Assembly (NCBI GenBank): GCA_964491665.1
Contig: CAZBII010000070.1
Coordinates: forward strand, 1-21,045
Length of the DNA: 21,045 bases
DNA from: Ch67 sp964491665
Lineage (GTDB): Bacteria > Pseudomonadota > Gammaproteobacteria > Pseudomonadales > Ketobacteraceae
Direction of reading: 5' to 3'
Within the stretch, counting starts at the first letter, position 1. Each line of letters begins with the position of its first letter. This document shows, piece after piece, positions 6,423 to 14,805 of this stretch. Under the pieces are notes generated by a model, which saw nothing but the letters and a program-made list of their open reading frames with translations, ran no database searches and had not been told where the DNA came from. Made by a program: the position numbers and the translations under genes.

Positions 6423-7955
6423 TCATTCCTCCAGGGTGTGGGTGTTGATCAGGTTCTGGTTGGTTTTGCGGCCACCGAACATGTTGACGACGCTGTTGCC
6501 ATCCGAGCAGCCGTTGCCGAAGCTGAAGCCGCAACCGCCGCGTTCCGGGAAGGCATTGAGCGCTTCTTCGCGGTGTGCTGTGGGAATCACGAAACGGTCT
6601 TCGTAATTGGCAATCGCCAGATAGCGGTACATTTCCAGCGCCTGCGCTTCGGTCAGATCCGCCTGTTTCAGCACGTCCAGATCCTTCACGCCTTCCACAT
6701 GACGGGCGCGCATGTAAGCCCGCATGGCCAGCATCCGCTCCAGAGCCCGCACCACCGGCTTTTCATCGCCAGCCGTCAGCATGTTGGCCAGATATTTCAC
6801 CGGAATGCGCAGCGATTTCACGTCAGGAATCACGCCACTGGAACCAATATGACCGGCTTCATGGGCAGTCTGGATCGGGCTCAGCGGTGGCACGTACCAC
6901 ACCATCGGCAGCGTGCGGTATTCCGGGTGCAGCGGCAGCGCCAGTTTCCAGTCCATCGCCATCTTGTACACCGGCGATTTCTGCGCGGCGGCGATCACTG
7001 AATCGGGAATGCCATCTTTGCGCGCCTGCTCAATCACTTTCTCATCGAACGGATCGAGGAAGATTTCCATCTGCTTCTGGTACAGATCCTGCTCATTGCC
7101 GGCGGACGCCACTTCCTTGATACGGTCGGCGTCATACAGCAGCACACCCAGATAGCGAATGCGGCCGACACAGGTTTCCGAGCACACGGTGGGCATGCCG
7201 GCTTCAATACGCGGATAGCAGAAAATGCATTTTTCCGATTTGCCGGATTTCCAGTTGTAGTAGATCTTTTTGTACGGGCAGGCGGAGACGCACATGCGCC
7301 AGCCACGGCACTTGTCCTGATCGATCAGCACGATGCCGTCTTCTTCCCGCTTGTAGATCGCGCCAGAGGGACAGGACGCGGCACAAGCGGGATTCAGACA
7401 GTGTTCGCACAGGCGCGGCAGATACATCATGAAGGTATTTTCGAACTGGCCGTAAATTTCCTTCTGCACGTTTTCGAAATTCTGGTCCTTGCTGCGCTTG
7501 CTGAATTCGCCGCCCAGAATTTCTTCCCAGTTCGGACCCCACTCGATTTTCTGCATGCGCTCGCCGGAGATCAGCGAACGCGGGCGGGCGGTGGGCTGAT
7601 GCTTGCCTTCTGGCGCCGTGTGCAGGTTCTGGTAATCGAACGTAAAAGGTTCGTAGTAATCATCGATCTCCGGCAGGTCCGGGTTGGCAAAAATATTCGC
7701 CAGCACGCGCCACTTCGCACCGATGCGCGGTTGCAATGTGCCGTCGGCCTTGCGCTCCCAGCCGCCTTTCCATTTCTTCTGGTTTTCCCACTCTTTCGGG
7801 TAACCAATGCCCGGTTTGGATTCAACGTTGTTGAACCAGGCGTATTCCATCCCTTCGCGGGATGTCCAGACGTTTTTACAGGTGACTGAACAGGTGTGGC
7901 AGCCGATGCACTTGTCCAGATTCAATACCATTCCGACTTGCGAACGAATCTTCAT
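6423..7955 (-). CDS. narH: Respiratory nitrate reductase beta subunit (iron-sulfur)
   Basis: NarH carries four iron-sulfur clusters that pass electrons from NarI to NarG on the cytoplasmic face of the membrane. The 510 residues are very close to E. coli NarH throughout. The cysteine motifs are C16-x2-C-x2-C-x3-C at the N-terminus (CIGCHTCSVTC), CEHCLNPACAASCP, CRGWRMCVSACP and CIFCYPRIEAGMPTVCSETC. The Trp in CRGWRMC in place of a fourth cysteine marks the [3Fe-4S] cluster. The start is taken at ATG 7953-7955 (MKIRSQVGM), as in the family, with GGAGG 8 nt upstream. An in-frame TTG two codons earlier is not needed. It lies 15 nt after narG, and its stop overlaps the first possible narJ ATG. 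Confidence 0.98.
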   Translation of the reverse strand: MKIRSQVGMVLNLDKCIGCHTCSVTCKNVWTSREGMEYAWFNNVESKPGIGYPKEWENQKKWKGGWERKADGTLQPRIGAKWRVLANIFANPDLPEIDDYYEPFTFDYQNLHTAPEGKHQPTARPRSLISGERMQKIEWGPNWEEILGGEFSKRSKDQNFENVQKEIYGQFENTFMMYLPRLCEHCLNPACAASCPSGAIYKREEDGIVLIDQDKCRGWRMCVSACPYKKIYYNWKSGKSEKCIFCYPRIEAGMPTVCSETCVGRIRYLGVLLYDADRIKEVASAGNEQDLYQKQMEIFLDPFDEKVIEQARKDGIPDSVIAAAQKSPVYKMAMDWKLALPLHPEYRTLPMVWYVPPLSPIQTAHEAGHIGSSGVIPDVKSLRIPVKYLANMLTAGDEKPVVRALERMLAMRAYMRARHVEGVKDLDVLKQADLTEAQALEMYRYLAIANYEDRFVIPTAHREEALNAFPERGGCGFSFGNGCSDGNSVVNMFGGRKTNQNLINTHTLEE

Positions 7956-7970
7956 ATGCAAGGCCTCCGA

Positions 7971-10900
7971 CTACAGGGTTTGCAAAGGTTGTGGAAGTTG
8001 ATCACCGGCATCGCCATCGAGCCAGTCAACCTTGTTCATTTTTCTCACCACCACGAATTCATCGCGATTGGCGCCGACAGTGCCGTAATAGTTGAAACCG
8101 TAGCTCTGTTGCGCGTAGCCGCCGATCATGTGCGTGGGCTTGGTCACTGTGCGGGTCACCGAGTTGTGAATGCCGCCACGGGTGCCGGTGATTTCCGATC
8201 CGGGCGTGTTCACGATTTTTTCCTGGGCGTGGTACATCATCACCATGCCGTTGGGCACGCGCTGACTCACTACCGCGCGACAGGCAATGGCGCCGTTGAC
8301 GTTGAAGACTTCGATCCAGTCGTTGTCTTCAATGCCGGCAGTTTTCGCATCGCCCTCACTCATCCACACAATCGGTCCGCCACGCGACAATGTCAGCATC
8401 AGCAGGTTATCGGTGTAGGTGGAATGGATACCCCACTTCTGGTGCGGCGTGATCCAGTTGCACACCACTTCCCTGTTGCCGTTGGATTTGTGGTTCAGCA
8501 TCGGTGCCACGGTTTTCAGATCCACCGGCGGACGGTAACTGACAAAGCCTTCACCAAAGCCCAGCATCCACTTGTGATCCTGATAGAACTGCTGGCGACC
8601 GGTGAGCGTGCGCCACGGAATCAGCTCGTGCACGTTGGTATAGCCGGCGTTGTAGCTGACATGCTCGTCTTCCAGACCGCTCCAGGTGGGCGACGAAATG
8701 ATCTTGCGCGGCTGTGCCTGAATGTCGCGGAAGCGGATTTTCTCCTCGTGTTTGGGCTCGGCCAGATGCTTGTGATCGCGGCCGGTGATCTGACCCAGCG
8801 CATCCCAGGATTTCACCGCCACGTTGCCGTTGGTTTCAGGCGCCAGAGTCAGAATGACTTCCGCTGCGTCGATATCGGTTTCGATGCGCGCGCACCCCTG
8901 GCTCACGCCTTCTTCCGTCACTTCGTAGTTCAGCTTCTTCAGGAACTCCACTTCTTCAGCAGTGTTCCAGCCGATGCCCTTGCCACCGTTGCCCAGCTTG
9001 TTCATCAGCGGACCAAGCGAGGTGAACTTCTTGTAGGTGTCGGGATAGTTGCGTTCCACCACCACGAAGTTGGGCGCGGTGCGGTTCGGAACCAGATCGC
9101 ACTCGCCTTTCTTCCAGTCTTTCACATCCAGCGCCTGCGCCAGTTCTCCCGGCGTATCGTGCAGGGTGGGAACAGCGACAATATCTTTCTCGACACCCAG
9201 CACACCTTTTGCCACTTCCGAGAATTTCTTCGCGATGCCCTTGTAGATTTCCCAGTCGGAACGGGATTCCCACGCCGGATCGGTGGCAGCCGACAGCGGA
9301 TGAATGAACGGGTGCATGTCGGAAGTGTTCAGGTCGTTCTTTTCATACCAGGTGGCAGTCGGCAGCACGATATCGGAATACAGACAGGTGGTGGACATGC
9401 GGAAATCCAGCGTCACCAGCAGATCCAGCTTGCCTTCCGGTGCCTTGTCGTGCCACTTCACTTCCATTGGCTTTTCGCCACCTTCCTCGCCCAGATCCTT
9501 GCCCTGCACGCCATGCTTGGTGCCCAGCAGATGCTTGAGGAAATATTCATGGCCCTTGCCGCTGGAACCCAGCAGATTGGAACGCCAGATGAACATGTTG
9601 CGCGGATAGTTCTCCGGCGCATCCGGATCTTCGCAGGACATTTTCAGCGTGCCGGATTTCAGCTGATCCACCACATACTGTTTCGGATCGACACCGGCAT
9701 TAGCGGCTGTACGACTCAACTGCAGCGGATTTTTTGCCAGTTGCGGCGCGCTCGGCAGCCAGCCCATGCGTTCGGACCGCACGTTGTAATCGATCAGACT
9801 GCCTTTCCATTCTTCCGGATCGGCCAGCGGCGACAGGATTTCATTGACGTGCAATTTTTCGTAACGCCACTGATCGGTGTGCGCATAGAAAAACGAGGTG
9901 CTGTTCATGTGACGGGGCGGACGGTGCCAGTCCAGCGCAAATGCCAGCGGTGTCCAGCCGGTTTGCGGCCGCAGTTTTTCCTGCCCCACATAATGCGCCC
10001 AGCCTCCGCCGGTCTGACCGATACAGCCGCACATGACCAGCATGTTGATCAGCGCGCGGTAGTTCATGTCCATGTGGTACCAGTGGTTCATCGCCGCACC
10101 GACGATGATCATCGAACGGCCTTTGGTCTTGTGCGCGTTGTCGGCAAATTCGCGCGCCACCTGGATCACACGCGCACGCGGTACGCCAGTGATGGATTCC
10201 TGCCAGGCGGGTGTGTACGGAATATTCTGGTCGTAGGAAGAAGCCACATGACTGCCACCCAGACCGCGATCAATTCCGTAATTGCCCATCATCAGGTCAT
10301 ACACAGTGGCCACCAGCGCGGTGCTGCCATCGGCCAGCGTTAGTTTCTTCGCCGGGATGTTGCGATGCAGAATGTCCTGATGCTTGTTGGCAGTGAAGTG
10401 TTCGTTTTCGATGCCACCGAAATACGGGAAGGCGACCGATGCAATCGAGTCATGCTTGCCCAGCAGCGACAGCTGCAGCTGCACTTCGGCGCCCTGGCCA
10501 CCTTCCTTGGTTTCCAGATTCCACTTGCCGATTTTCTCGCCCTGCTCGCCCCAGCGGAAACCGATGGAACCGTTCGGCGCCACCAGATTGCCGGACGCTT
10601 CATCGATACCAATGGTCTTCCATTCCGGATTGTTGGCCTGTTCCAGATTGCCCTGCAGATCACTGGCACGCAGGAAGCGGCCGCTTTCATGGCTGCCATC
10701 CTTGCGCTGTTTCAGCACCACCAGCAGCGGCATGTCGGTGTAGCGGCGGCAGTAATCGACAAAATACTCGCTGGGCTTTTCCAGATGGAATTCTTTCAGG
10801 ATGACATGACCGAATGCCATGCCCAGCGCCGCATCGGTGCCCTGCTTCGGATTCAGCCATATGTCGGTGAGCTTGGCGACCTCCGAGTAGTCTGGTGTGA

Positions 10901-11738
10901 TCGAAACGGTTTTGGTGCCCTTGTAACGCACTTCGGTAAAGAAGTGGGCGTCCGGTGTGCGGGTTTGCGGAACGTTGGACCCCCACGCAATGATGTAGTT
11001 GGAGTTGTACCAGTCAGCGGATTCCGGCACGTCGGTCTGCTCGCCCCACACCATCGGCGAAGACGGCGGCAAGTCGCAGTACCAGTCATAGAAACTCATG
11101 CACACGCCGCCGATCAGCGACAGGTAGCGCGAACCGGCTGCATACGACACCATCGACATGGCAGGAATCGGCGAGAAGCCGATGATGCGGTCCGGACCAT
11201 GTTTCTTGATGGTGTAAACGTTGGCGGCGGCGATGATCTCGTTTACCTCATTCCAGGAGGAACGCACAAATCCGCCCATGCCTCGCGCCTGCTGATACGA
11301 TTTCAGCTTTTCCGGGCTTTCCACAATCGCAGCCCACGCCTCCACCGGCGAGCGCGACGCACGCATTTCACGCCACAGCTTCAGCAGCTTTTTACGCGCC
11401 ATCGGATATTTCAGGCGATTGGCGCTGTACAGATACCAGGAATAACTGGCGCCACGCTGACAGCCGCGCGGCTCGTGATTGGGCAGATCAGGACGGGTAC
11501 GCGGATAATCGGTCTGCTGGGTTTCCCAGGTGACCAGACCATTCTTCACATAGATTTTCCAGCTGCACGAACCGGTGCAATTTACGCCGTGGGTGGAACG
11601 TACGATCTTGTCGTGCTGCCAGCGTTGCCGGTACGCATCTTCCCACGCCCGGCTTTCATTGGTCAGTTCGCCATGACCATCTGCGAAGGAACCCTGGTTC
11701 TTTTTAAAGAACTGCAAGCGATCCAGAAAGTGACTCAT
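7971..11738 (-). CDS. narG: Respiratory nitrate reductase alpha subunit (molybdenum catalytic)
   Basis: NarG reduces nitrate to nitrite at a molybdenum bis-MGD centre facing the cytoplasm. The protein is full length at 1255 residues (E. coli 1247) and aligns from MSHFLDRLQFF to the C-terminal NRDEFVVVRKMNKVDWLDG. The FS0 cluster ligands H50, C54, C58 and C93 (STHGVNCTGSC, PRGCQRG) are present, as is D222 (DWYCDLPP), the position of the Mo-ligand aspartate. Other hallmarks are GSNVPQTRTPDAHFFTE, QTGGGWAHYVGQEKLRPQTGW, STCLYSDIVLPTATWYEK and YNAGYTNVHELIPWRTLTGRQQ. The start ATG at 11736-11738 has AGGAA 7 nt upstream. It is separated from narK2 by 91 nt containing a hairpin, the longest gap within the operon. 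I see no frameshift or truncation. Confidence 0.99.
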   Translation of the reverse strand: MSHFLDRLQFFKKNQGSFADGHGELTNESRAWEDAYRQRWQHDKIVRSTHGVNCTGSCSWKIYVKNGLVTWETQQTDYPRTRPDLPNHEPRGCQRGASYSWYLYSANRLKYPMARKKLLKLWREMRASRSPVEAWAAIVESPEKLKSYQQARGMGGFVRSSWNEVNEIIAAANVYTIKKHGPDRIIGFSPIPAMSMVSYAAGSRYLSLIGGVCMSFYDWYCDLPPSSPMVWGEQTDVPESADWYNSNYIIAWGSNVPQTRTPDAHFFTEVRYKGTKTVSITPDYSEVAKLTDIWLNPKQGTDAALGMAFGHVILKEFHLEKPSEYFVDYCRRYTDMPLLVVLKQRKDGSHESGRFLRASDLQGNLEQANNPEWKTIGIDEASGNLVAPNGSIGFRWGEQGEKIGKWNLETKEGGQGAEVQLQLSLLGKHDSIASVAFPYFGGIENEHFTANKHQDILHRNIPAKKLTLADGSTALVATVYDLMMGNYGIDRGLGGSHVASSYDQNIPYTPAWQESITGVPRARVIQVAREFADNAHKTKGRSMIIVGAAMNHWYHMDMNYRALINMLVMCGCIGQTGGGWAHYVGQEKLRPQTGWTPLAFALDWHRPPRHMNSTSFFYAHTDQWRYEKLHVNEILSPLADPEEWKGSLIDYNVRSERMGWLPSAPQLAKNPLQLSRTAANAGVDPKQYVVDQLKSGTLKMSCEDPDAPENYPRNMFIWRSNLLGSSGKGHEYFLKHLLGTKHGVQGKDLGEEGGEKPMEVKWHDKAPEGKLDLLVTLDFRMSTTCLYSDIVLPTATWYEKNDLNTSDMHPFIHPLSAATDPAWESRSDWEIYKGIAKKFSEVAKGVLGVEKDIVAVPTLHDTPGELAQALDVKDWKKGECDLVPNRTAPNFVVVERNYPDTYKKFTSLGPLMNKLGNGGKGIGWNTAEEVEFLKKLNYEVTEEGVSQGCARIETDIDAAEVILTLAPETNGNVAVKSWDALGQITGRDHKHLAEPKHEEKIRFRDIQAQPRKIISSPTWSGLEDEHVSYNAGYTNVHELIPWRTLTGRQQFYQDHKWMLGFGEGFVSYRPPVDLKTVAPMLNHKSNGNREVVCNWITPHQKWGIHSTYTDNLLMLTLSRGGPIVWMSEGDAKTAGIEDNDWIEVFNVNGAIACRAVVSQRVPNGMVMMYHAQEKIVNTPGSEITGTRGGIHNSVTRTVTKPTHMIGGYAQQSYGFNYYGTVGANRDEFVVVRKMNKVDWLDGDAGDQLPQPLQTL

Positions 11739-11777
11739 GATGTGTTTCCTCTACAACCTTGTCTGAATTCTGTGAAG

Positions 11778-11797
11778 GGCCCGCTCTCTCGCGGGCC
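11778..11797 (-). other. Intercistronic hairpin between narK2 and narG
   Basis: A perfect 7-bp GC-rich stem (GGCCCGC at 11778-11784, GCGGGCC at 11791-11797) with a 6-nt loop lies in the 91-nt gap between narK2 and narG. A 10-bp palindrome GTTTGCAAAC (11799-11808) is next to it on the narK2 side. No T-run follows in the direction of transcription, so full termination is unlikely. A partial attenuator or an mRNA end-protecting structure that sets narK versus narG expression is more plausible. Confidence 0.5.
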
Positions 11798-11829
11798 GGT
11801 TTGCAAACTGATTGCTCAGCAAGGCGTCT

Positions 11830-13197
11830 TCAGCATGGAACCTCGGCCTTTTTCCGGTAATACCAGAACCAGGTCACGGCCATGCAGGTGACGTAATAAG
11901 CCGAGAAGCAGTACAGCGCGCCTTCCGGACCACCGGTGAGCGCAATCGAAGTGCCGTATGCCTTGGGAATGAAGAACGCGCCGTAGGCAGCCAGAGCAGA
12001 ACTGAAACCCAGCGTGGCGGCGGATTCCTTGCCGGCTTCCTTGCGCGCCATTTCCAGTTTGCTTCTGTCACCGGCAATGCGACGTTCCCATTCGGTTCTG
12101 AAAATCACCGGAATCATGCGGAAAGTGGAACCGTTACCCACACCGGTCGTAACGAACAGCAGCATGAACATGGCCAGGAAGCCGTAGAAATTGTTGCCGC
12201 CACCGGACGGCAGGAAATACAGCACACCGTAGACGGCAAAGAACATCACGATGAAGTTCCAGAACGTCACGCGGGCGCCACCGAGCTTGTCCGACAGCCA
12301 GCCGCCGACCGGACGGATCAGCGCGCCAACCAGCGGGCCGAGAAACGCAAATTTAAGTGCATCCACAGTGGGGAACTGGGTTTTGATCAGCATGGGGAAA
12401 CCGGCGGCAAAGCCGATGAAGGAACCGAACGTGGCGATGTACAGCCAGCTCATCAGCCACTGGTGCTTGCGCTTGAAGATGACCGCCTGTTCCTTGAATG
12501 ACGCTTTGGCTTCCGCCAGATCATTCATGCCAAACCAGGCCGCAATCACGCAGATCACCAGGAACGGCACCCACATGAAGCCGGCATTCTGCAACCAGAA
12601 GTTTTCGCCAGTGGCAGTGGTTTGCGGCGCACCTGCGATGTCACCGAACAGCGCGCCGGTAATCACCAGCGGCACGGCAAACTGCATCAGACTCACACCC
12701 AGATTGCCCAGCCCCGCGTTCAGGCCCAGCGCAGTGCCCTGCTGTTCCTTCGGGTAGAAGAAGGAAATGTTCGCCATGCTGGAAGCGAAGTTGCCTCCAC
12801 CAAAACCGCACAGCAGCGCGATGATCACAAACACGCTGAACGGCGTCTCCGGATTCTGCACGGCAAAGCCCATCCACAGCGCCGGAATCAGCAGCGATGC
12901 CGTGGAAATCGCGGTCCACTTGCGACCGCCGAAAATCGGCACCATGAAGGAATAGAAGATCCGCAGCGTGGCACCGGACAGACCAGGCAACGCCGCCAGC
13001 CAGAACAGCTGGTCAGTGGAAAATTTGAAACCGATGGAGTTGAGTCGCACAGTCACCGCGCTCCACACCATCCAGACAGCGAAGGCCAGCAACAGGCATG
13101 GGATCGAAATCCACAGATTGCGCGTTGCAACACTCCGCCCCTCCTGTTGCCAGAAACCGGCATCCTCGGGACGCCACTGGGCTATGACATTGGACAT
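11830..13197 (-). CDS. narK2: Nitrate/nitrite transporter, NarK2 (type II NarK)
   Basis: This is a 455-residue inner-membrane protein of the major facilitator superfamily, nitrate/nitrite porter (NNP) group, with about 12 hydrophobic segments. It carries the NNP signature GFGGGNFASSMANISFFYP at about 131-149 and GVGNGSTFRMIPVIF in the second half. Arginines R79 (GATLRIFYSF) and R295 (GALIRPVGGW) correspond to the substrate-binding arginines R89 and R305 of E. coli NarK. The overall sequence resembles E. coli NarK more than its operon neighbour does, so it is assigned to type II, thought to exchange nitrate for nitrite. The start ATG (13195-13197) has AGGAG 6 nt upstream. It is 34 nt after narK1, and the pair matches the narK1-narK2 order of Pseudomonas. 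Confidence 0.95.
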   Translation of the reverse strand: MSNVIAQWRPEDAGFWQQEGRSVATRNLWISIPCLLLAFAVWMVWSAVTVRLNSIGFKFSTDQLFWLAALPGLSGATLRIFYSFMVPIFGGRKWTAISTASLLIPALWMGFAVQNPETPFSVFVIIALLCGFGGGNFASSMANISFFYPKEQQGTALGLNAGLGNLGVSLMQFAVPLVITGALFGDIAGAPQTTATGENFWLQNAGFMWVPFLVICVIAAWFGMNDLAEAKASFKEQAVIFKRKHQWLMSWLYIATFGSFIGFAAGFPMLIKTQFPTVDALKFAFLGPLVGALIRPVGGWLSDKLGGARVTFWNFIVMFFAVYGVLYFLPSGGGNNFYGFLAMFMLLFVTTGVGNGSTFRMIPVIFRTEWERRIAGDRSKLEMARKEAGKESAATLGFSSALAAYGAFFIPKAYGTSIALTGGPEGALYCFSAYYVTCMAVTWFWYYRKKAEVPC

Positions 13198-13231
13198 GAC
13201 TTTCTCCTTCTATTTTTGAAATCAGATTCGT

Positions 13232-14539
13232 TCAGCTGCGTGCAGGATTGATGGCGCGGGCTTCCGGCAAATCCTGCGGCCTGGCCAGTTCGGGATGCTG
13301 CTGCTTTTCAAGATCGCGCACGGCCAGATGCATCCAGACCAGTGAAACCGCCACCACGCCGAACAGCAGCATGAAGCAGCTGGTCCACACACCGATCAGA
13401 TCATTCAGGGCACCGAAGGCGATTGGCAGGATGAAGCCTCCCAGACCACCGATCATGCCCACCACGCCACCCACGGAACCGACGCGGTCGGGGTAGTAAA
13501 CCGGAATGTGCTTGTACACGGCGGCCTTGCCCAGCGACATGAAGAAGCCCAGCACAAACACCACCACGGTGAATGGCACCACGCCCAGGGCCAGCTCAAA
13601 ACGGATGTCATCCTTCACGCCATGCACCACATATTCCGTTGCGGGATAGGAAAGAATGAAGGTGCAGATCACCGAGGCAATGAAGGTCCAGTACATCACG
13701 CGACGCGCGCCGTATTTATCCGACAGCACACCGCCCAGCACACGGAAAATGGAAGCAGGTATTGAGTAACAGGCACCGATCAGACCGGCGGTCTTGATGT
13801 CGAGTCCGTACACACCGATCAGGTAGCGCGGCAACCACAGTGCCAGCGCGACAAAGGCACCGAACACAAAGAAGTAGTAGAGAGAGAAGCGCCACACCTG
13901 GATATTTTTCAGCGGTGCCAGCTGGGTGAGGAAGGAATCGGGCTTGACGCCGGATTTCCTGCGCTGCTGCAGGGATGGATCGTCTTCCGTCAGAAACCAG
14001 AACAGGATGGCGGTAATCACCAGGGCCACCGCCCAGATCTGCGCCACCGCATGCCAGCCCATCGCCACCATCACCAGCGGCGCCAGCATCTTGGTCACCG
14101 CGGCACCGATGTTGCCCATGCCAAAAATACCCAGTGCCGTGCCCTGCTTTTCCTTCGGGTAGAACTTGCTGACATACGCTACCCCTACCGAAAATCCGCC
14201 GCCGGCAATACCGACGCCCAGCGCGGTCAGCAGATACATTTCATAGGTGTTGACCATGGTGAGTGCGTAGGTGGAAGCCGCCGCTGCCAGCATGACCACC
14301 AGCAGCATGATGCGACCACCGATCTGGTCGGTCCAGATGCCCAGCGCCAGGCGGATGAGGGAACCCGTTAGAATCGGCATCGCAACCAGCAGACCGAACT
14401 GGGTGTCGTTCAGCCCCAGCTCCTCTTTGATCTTGACGCCGATGATTGCGAAGATCGTCCACACCGCGAAACAGATCGTGAAGGTGAACGTGCTGACGGT
14501 GAGTATGCGTGTGTTGCCAGCGGTTACTGCTTGCTGCAT
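13232..14539 (-). CDS. narK1: Nitrate transporter, NarK1 (type I NarK, NasA-like)
   Basis: This is a 435-residue inner-membrane protein of the major facilitator superfamily, NNP group, with about 12 hydrophobic segments. Signatures include GIAGGGFSVGVAYVSKFYPKEKQGTALG in the first half, R63 in GSLIRLALG and an arginine in the FRVLGGVLSDKYGARR segment, equivalent to the paired substrate arginines of the family. It lacks the long inserts of NarK2 and resembles NasA/type I transporters, thought to import nitrate with protons. That would be useful for starting respiration before internal nitrite builds up. It is the first gene of the operon, with GGAGG 5 nt before the ATG, and is preceded by a predicted ANR/FNR-dependent promoter. 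Confidence 0.94.
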   Translation of the reverse strand: MQQAVTAGNTRILTVSTFTFTICFAVWTIFAIIGVKIKEELGLNDTQFGLLVAMPILTGSLIRLALGIWTDQIGGRIMLLVVMLAAAASTYALTMVNTYEMYLLTALGVGIAGGGFSVGVAYVSKFYPKEKQGTALGIFGMGNIGAAVTKMLAPLVMVAMGWHAVAQIWAVALVITAILFWFLTEDDPSLQQRRKSGVKPDSFLTQLAPLKNIQVWRFSLYYFFVFGAFVALALWLPRYLIGVYGLDIKTAGLIGACYSIPASIFRVLGGVLSDKYGARRVMYWTFIASVICTFILSYPATEYVVHGVKDDIRFELALGVVPFTVVVFVLGFFMSLGKAAVYKHIPVYYPDRVGSVGGVVGMIGGLGGFILPIAFGALNDLIGVWTSCFMLLFGVVAVSLVWMHLAVRDLEKQQHPELARPQDLPEARAINPARS

Positions 14540-14567
14540 AAATCCTCCGCACCATTAAATTCAGTTC

Positions 14568-14580
14568 AGGGTGAACTCTA
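14568..14580 (-). promoter_or_regulatory. Predicted nar operon promoter (-10 element and start site)
   Basis: On the minus strand TAGAGT at 14580-14575 matches four of six bases of the -10 consensus, including both invariant ends. It falls exactly at -12 to -7 if transcription starts at 14568, which in turn places the upstream ANR/FNR box at -41.5. No -35 hexamer is visible, as expected for a class II activator-dependent promoter. The leader to narK1 would be 28-29 nt. This is a prediction from spacing. Confidence 0.6.
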
Positions 14581-14602
14581 GTGAGTGCGGTGCGGAATAC
14601 TA

Positions 14603-14616
14603 TTGACTGGTATCAG
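14603..14616 (-). promoter_or_regulatory. ANR/FNR-type binding site
   Basis: Read on the minus strand, CTGAT-acca-GTCAA matches the FNR/ANR consensus TTGAT-N4-ATCAA at 8 of 10 defined positions, with one mismatch in each half. Its centre lies 70 bp upstream of the narK1 ATG and 41.5 bp upstream of the predicted start site, the standard position for anaerobic activation. Anaerobic control of the whole narK1-ppi operon is therefore likely. Confidence 0.7.
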
Positions 14617-14648
14617 CGTTTTCAAAGCGTAAAATCCGCTGAAAACGC
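14616..14648. repeat. Inverted repeat GCGTTTTC-N17-GAAAACGC in the divergent nar regulatory region
   Basis: A perfect 8-bp inverted repeat (14616-14623 and 14641-14648) with a 17-nt spacer lies between the ANR/FNR site and the NarL-like site, centred near -64 of the predicted narK1 start. It abuts the ANR box by one base. It matches no motif I can name. It could be a binding site for another dimeric regulator or a DNA-bending site. Confidence 0.45.
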
Positions 14649-14653
14649 ACAAA

Positions 14654-14669
14654 TACCACCAATGAGGTA
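14654..14669. promoter_or_regulatory. Candidate NarL 7-2-7 binding site
   Basis: TACCACC-AA-TGAGGTA is an inverted pair of heptamers in the 7-2-7 layout bound by NarL/NarP. The right half matches the reversed TACYYMT consensus at 6 of 7 positions and the left at 5 of 7. It is centred at -93.5 of the predicted narK1 start, a plausible activator position when DNA bending brings it to the polymerase. The adjacent narXL genes make NarL the natural ligand. Confidence 0.55.
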
Positions 14670-14770
14670 AACAGCGAATGACGTCTATCTTTCTGTTTTG
14701 AAATGAATTTTAATGAATCACTCCACAACGCCCGCAAGTGGGCTGTAACCGGACGGGGCAATGTGAGTAC

Positions 14771-14799
14771 CTGCCACCGACACAAAAGTTGGATACAAT
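14771..14799 (+). promoter_or_regulatory. Candidate sigma70 promoter of narXL
   Basis: TACAAT at 14794-14799 matches five of six bases of the -10 consensus. CTGCCA at 14771-14776 matches four of six bases of the -35 consensus, with a 17-bp spacer. Transcription would then begin at about 14806, the A of the narX ATG, so the transcript would be leaderless or nearly so. No Shine-Dalgarno sequence is visible before that ATG, which is consistent. Confidence 0.45.
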
Positions 14800-14805
14800 G
14801 AATTC

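Noticed and set aside
6421..6534. Longer narJ start giving a 283-residue protein
   Set aside because: The extra 38 residues lie within narH and do not match NarJ; the GGAGG sequence and homology point to 6420.
11778..11797. Intrinsic terminator between narK2 and narG
   Set aside because: The hairpin has no T-run in the direction of transcription and the operon continues, so I listed it only as a structured element.
7896..11891. Very long open frames antisense to narG and narH (815 and 508 codons)
   Set aside because: narG and narH on the other strand are full length and conserved throughout. The antisense frames are explained by codon bias that avoids the complements of stop codons; their translations are low-complexity His/Arg/Gln-rich and resemble no family.
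14651..14800. Extra NarL heptamers near narX (for example TACCTGC at 14769)
   Set aside because: Single heptamers matching only 5 of 7 positions occur by chance in this much sequence; only the 7-2-7 pair was kept.
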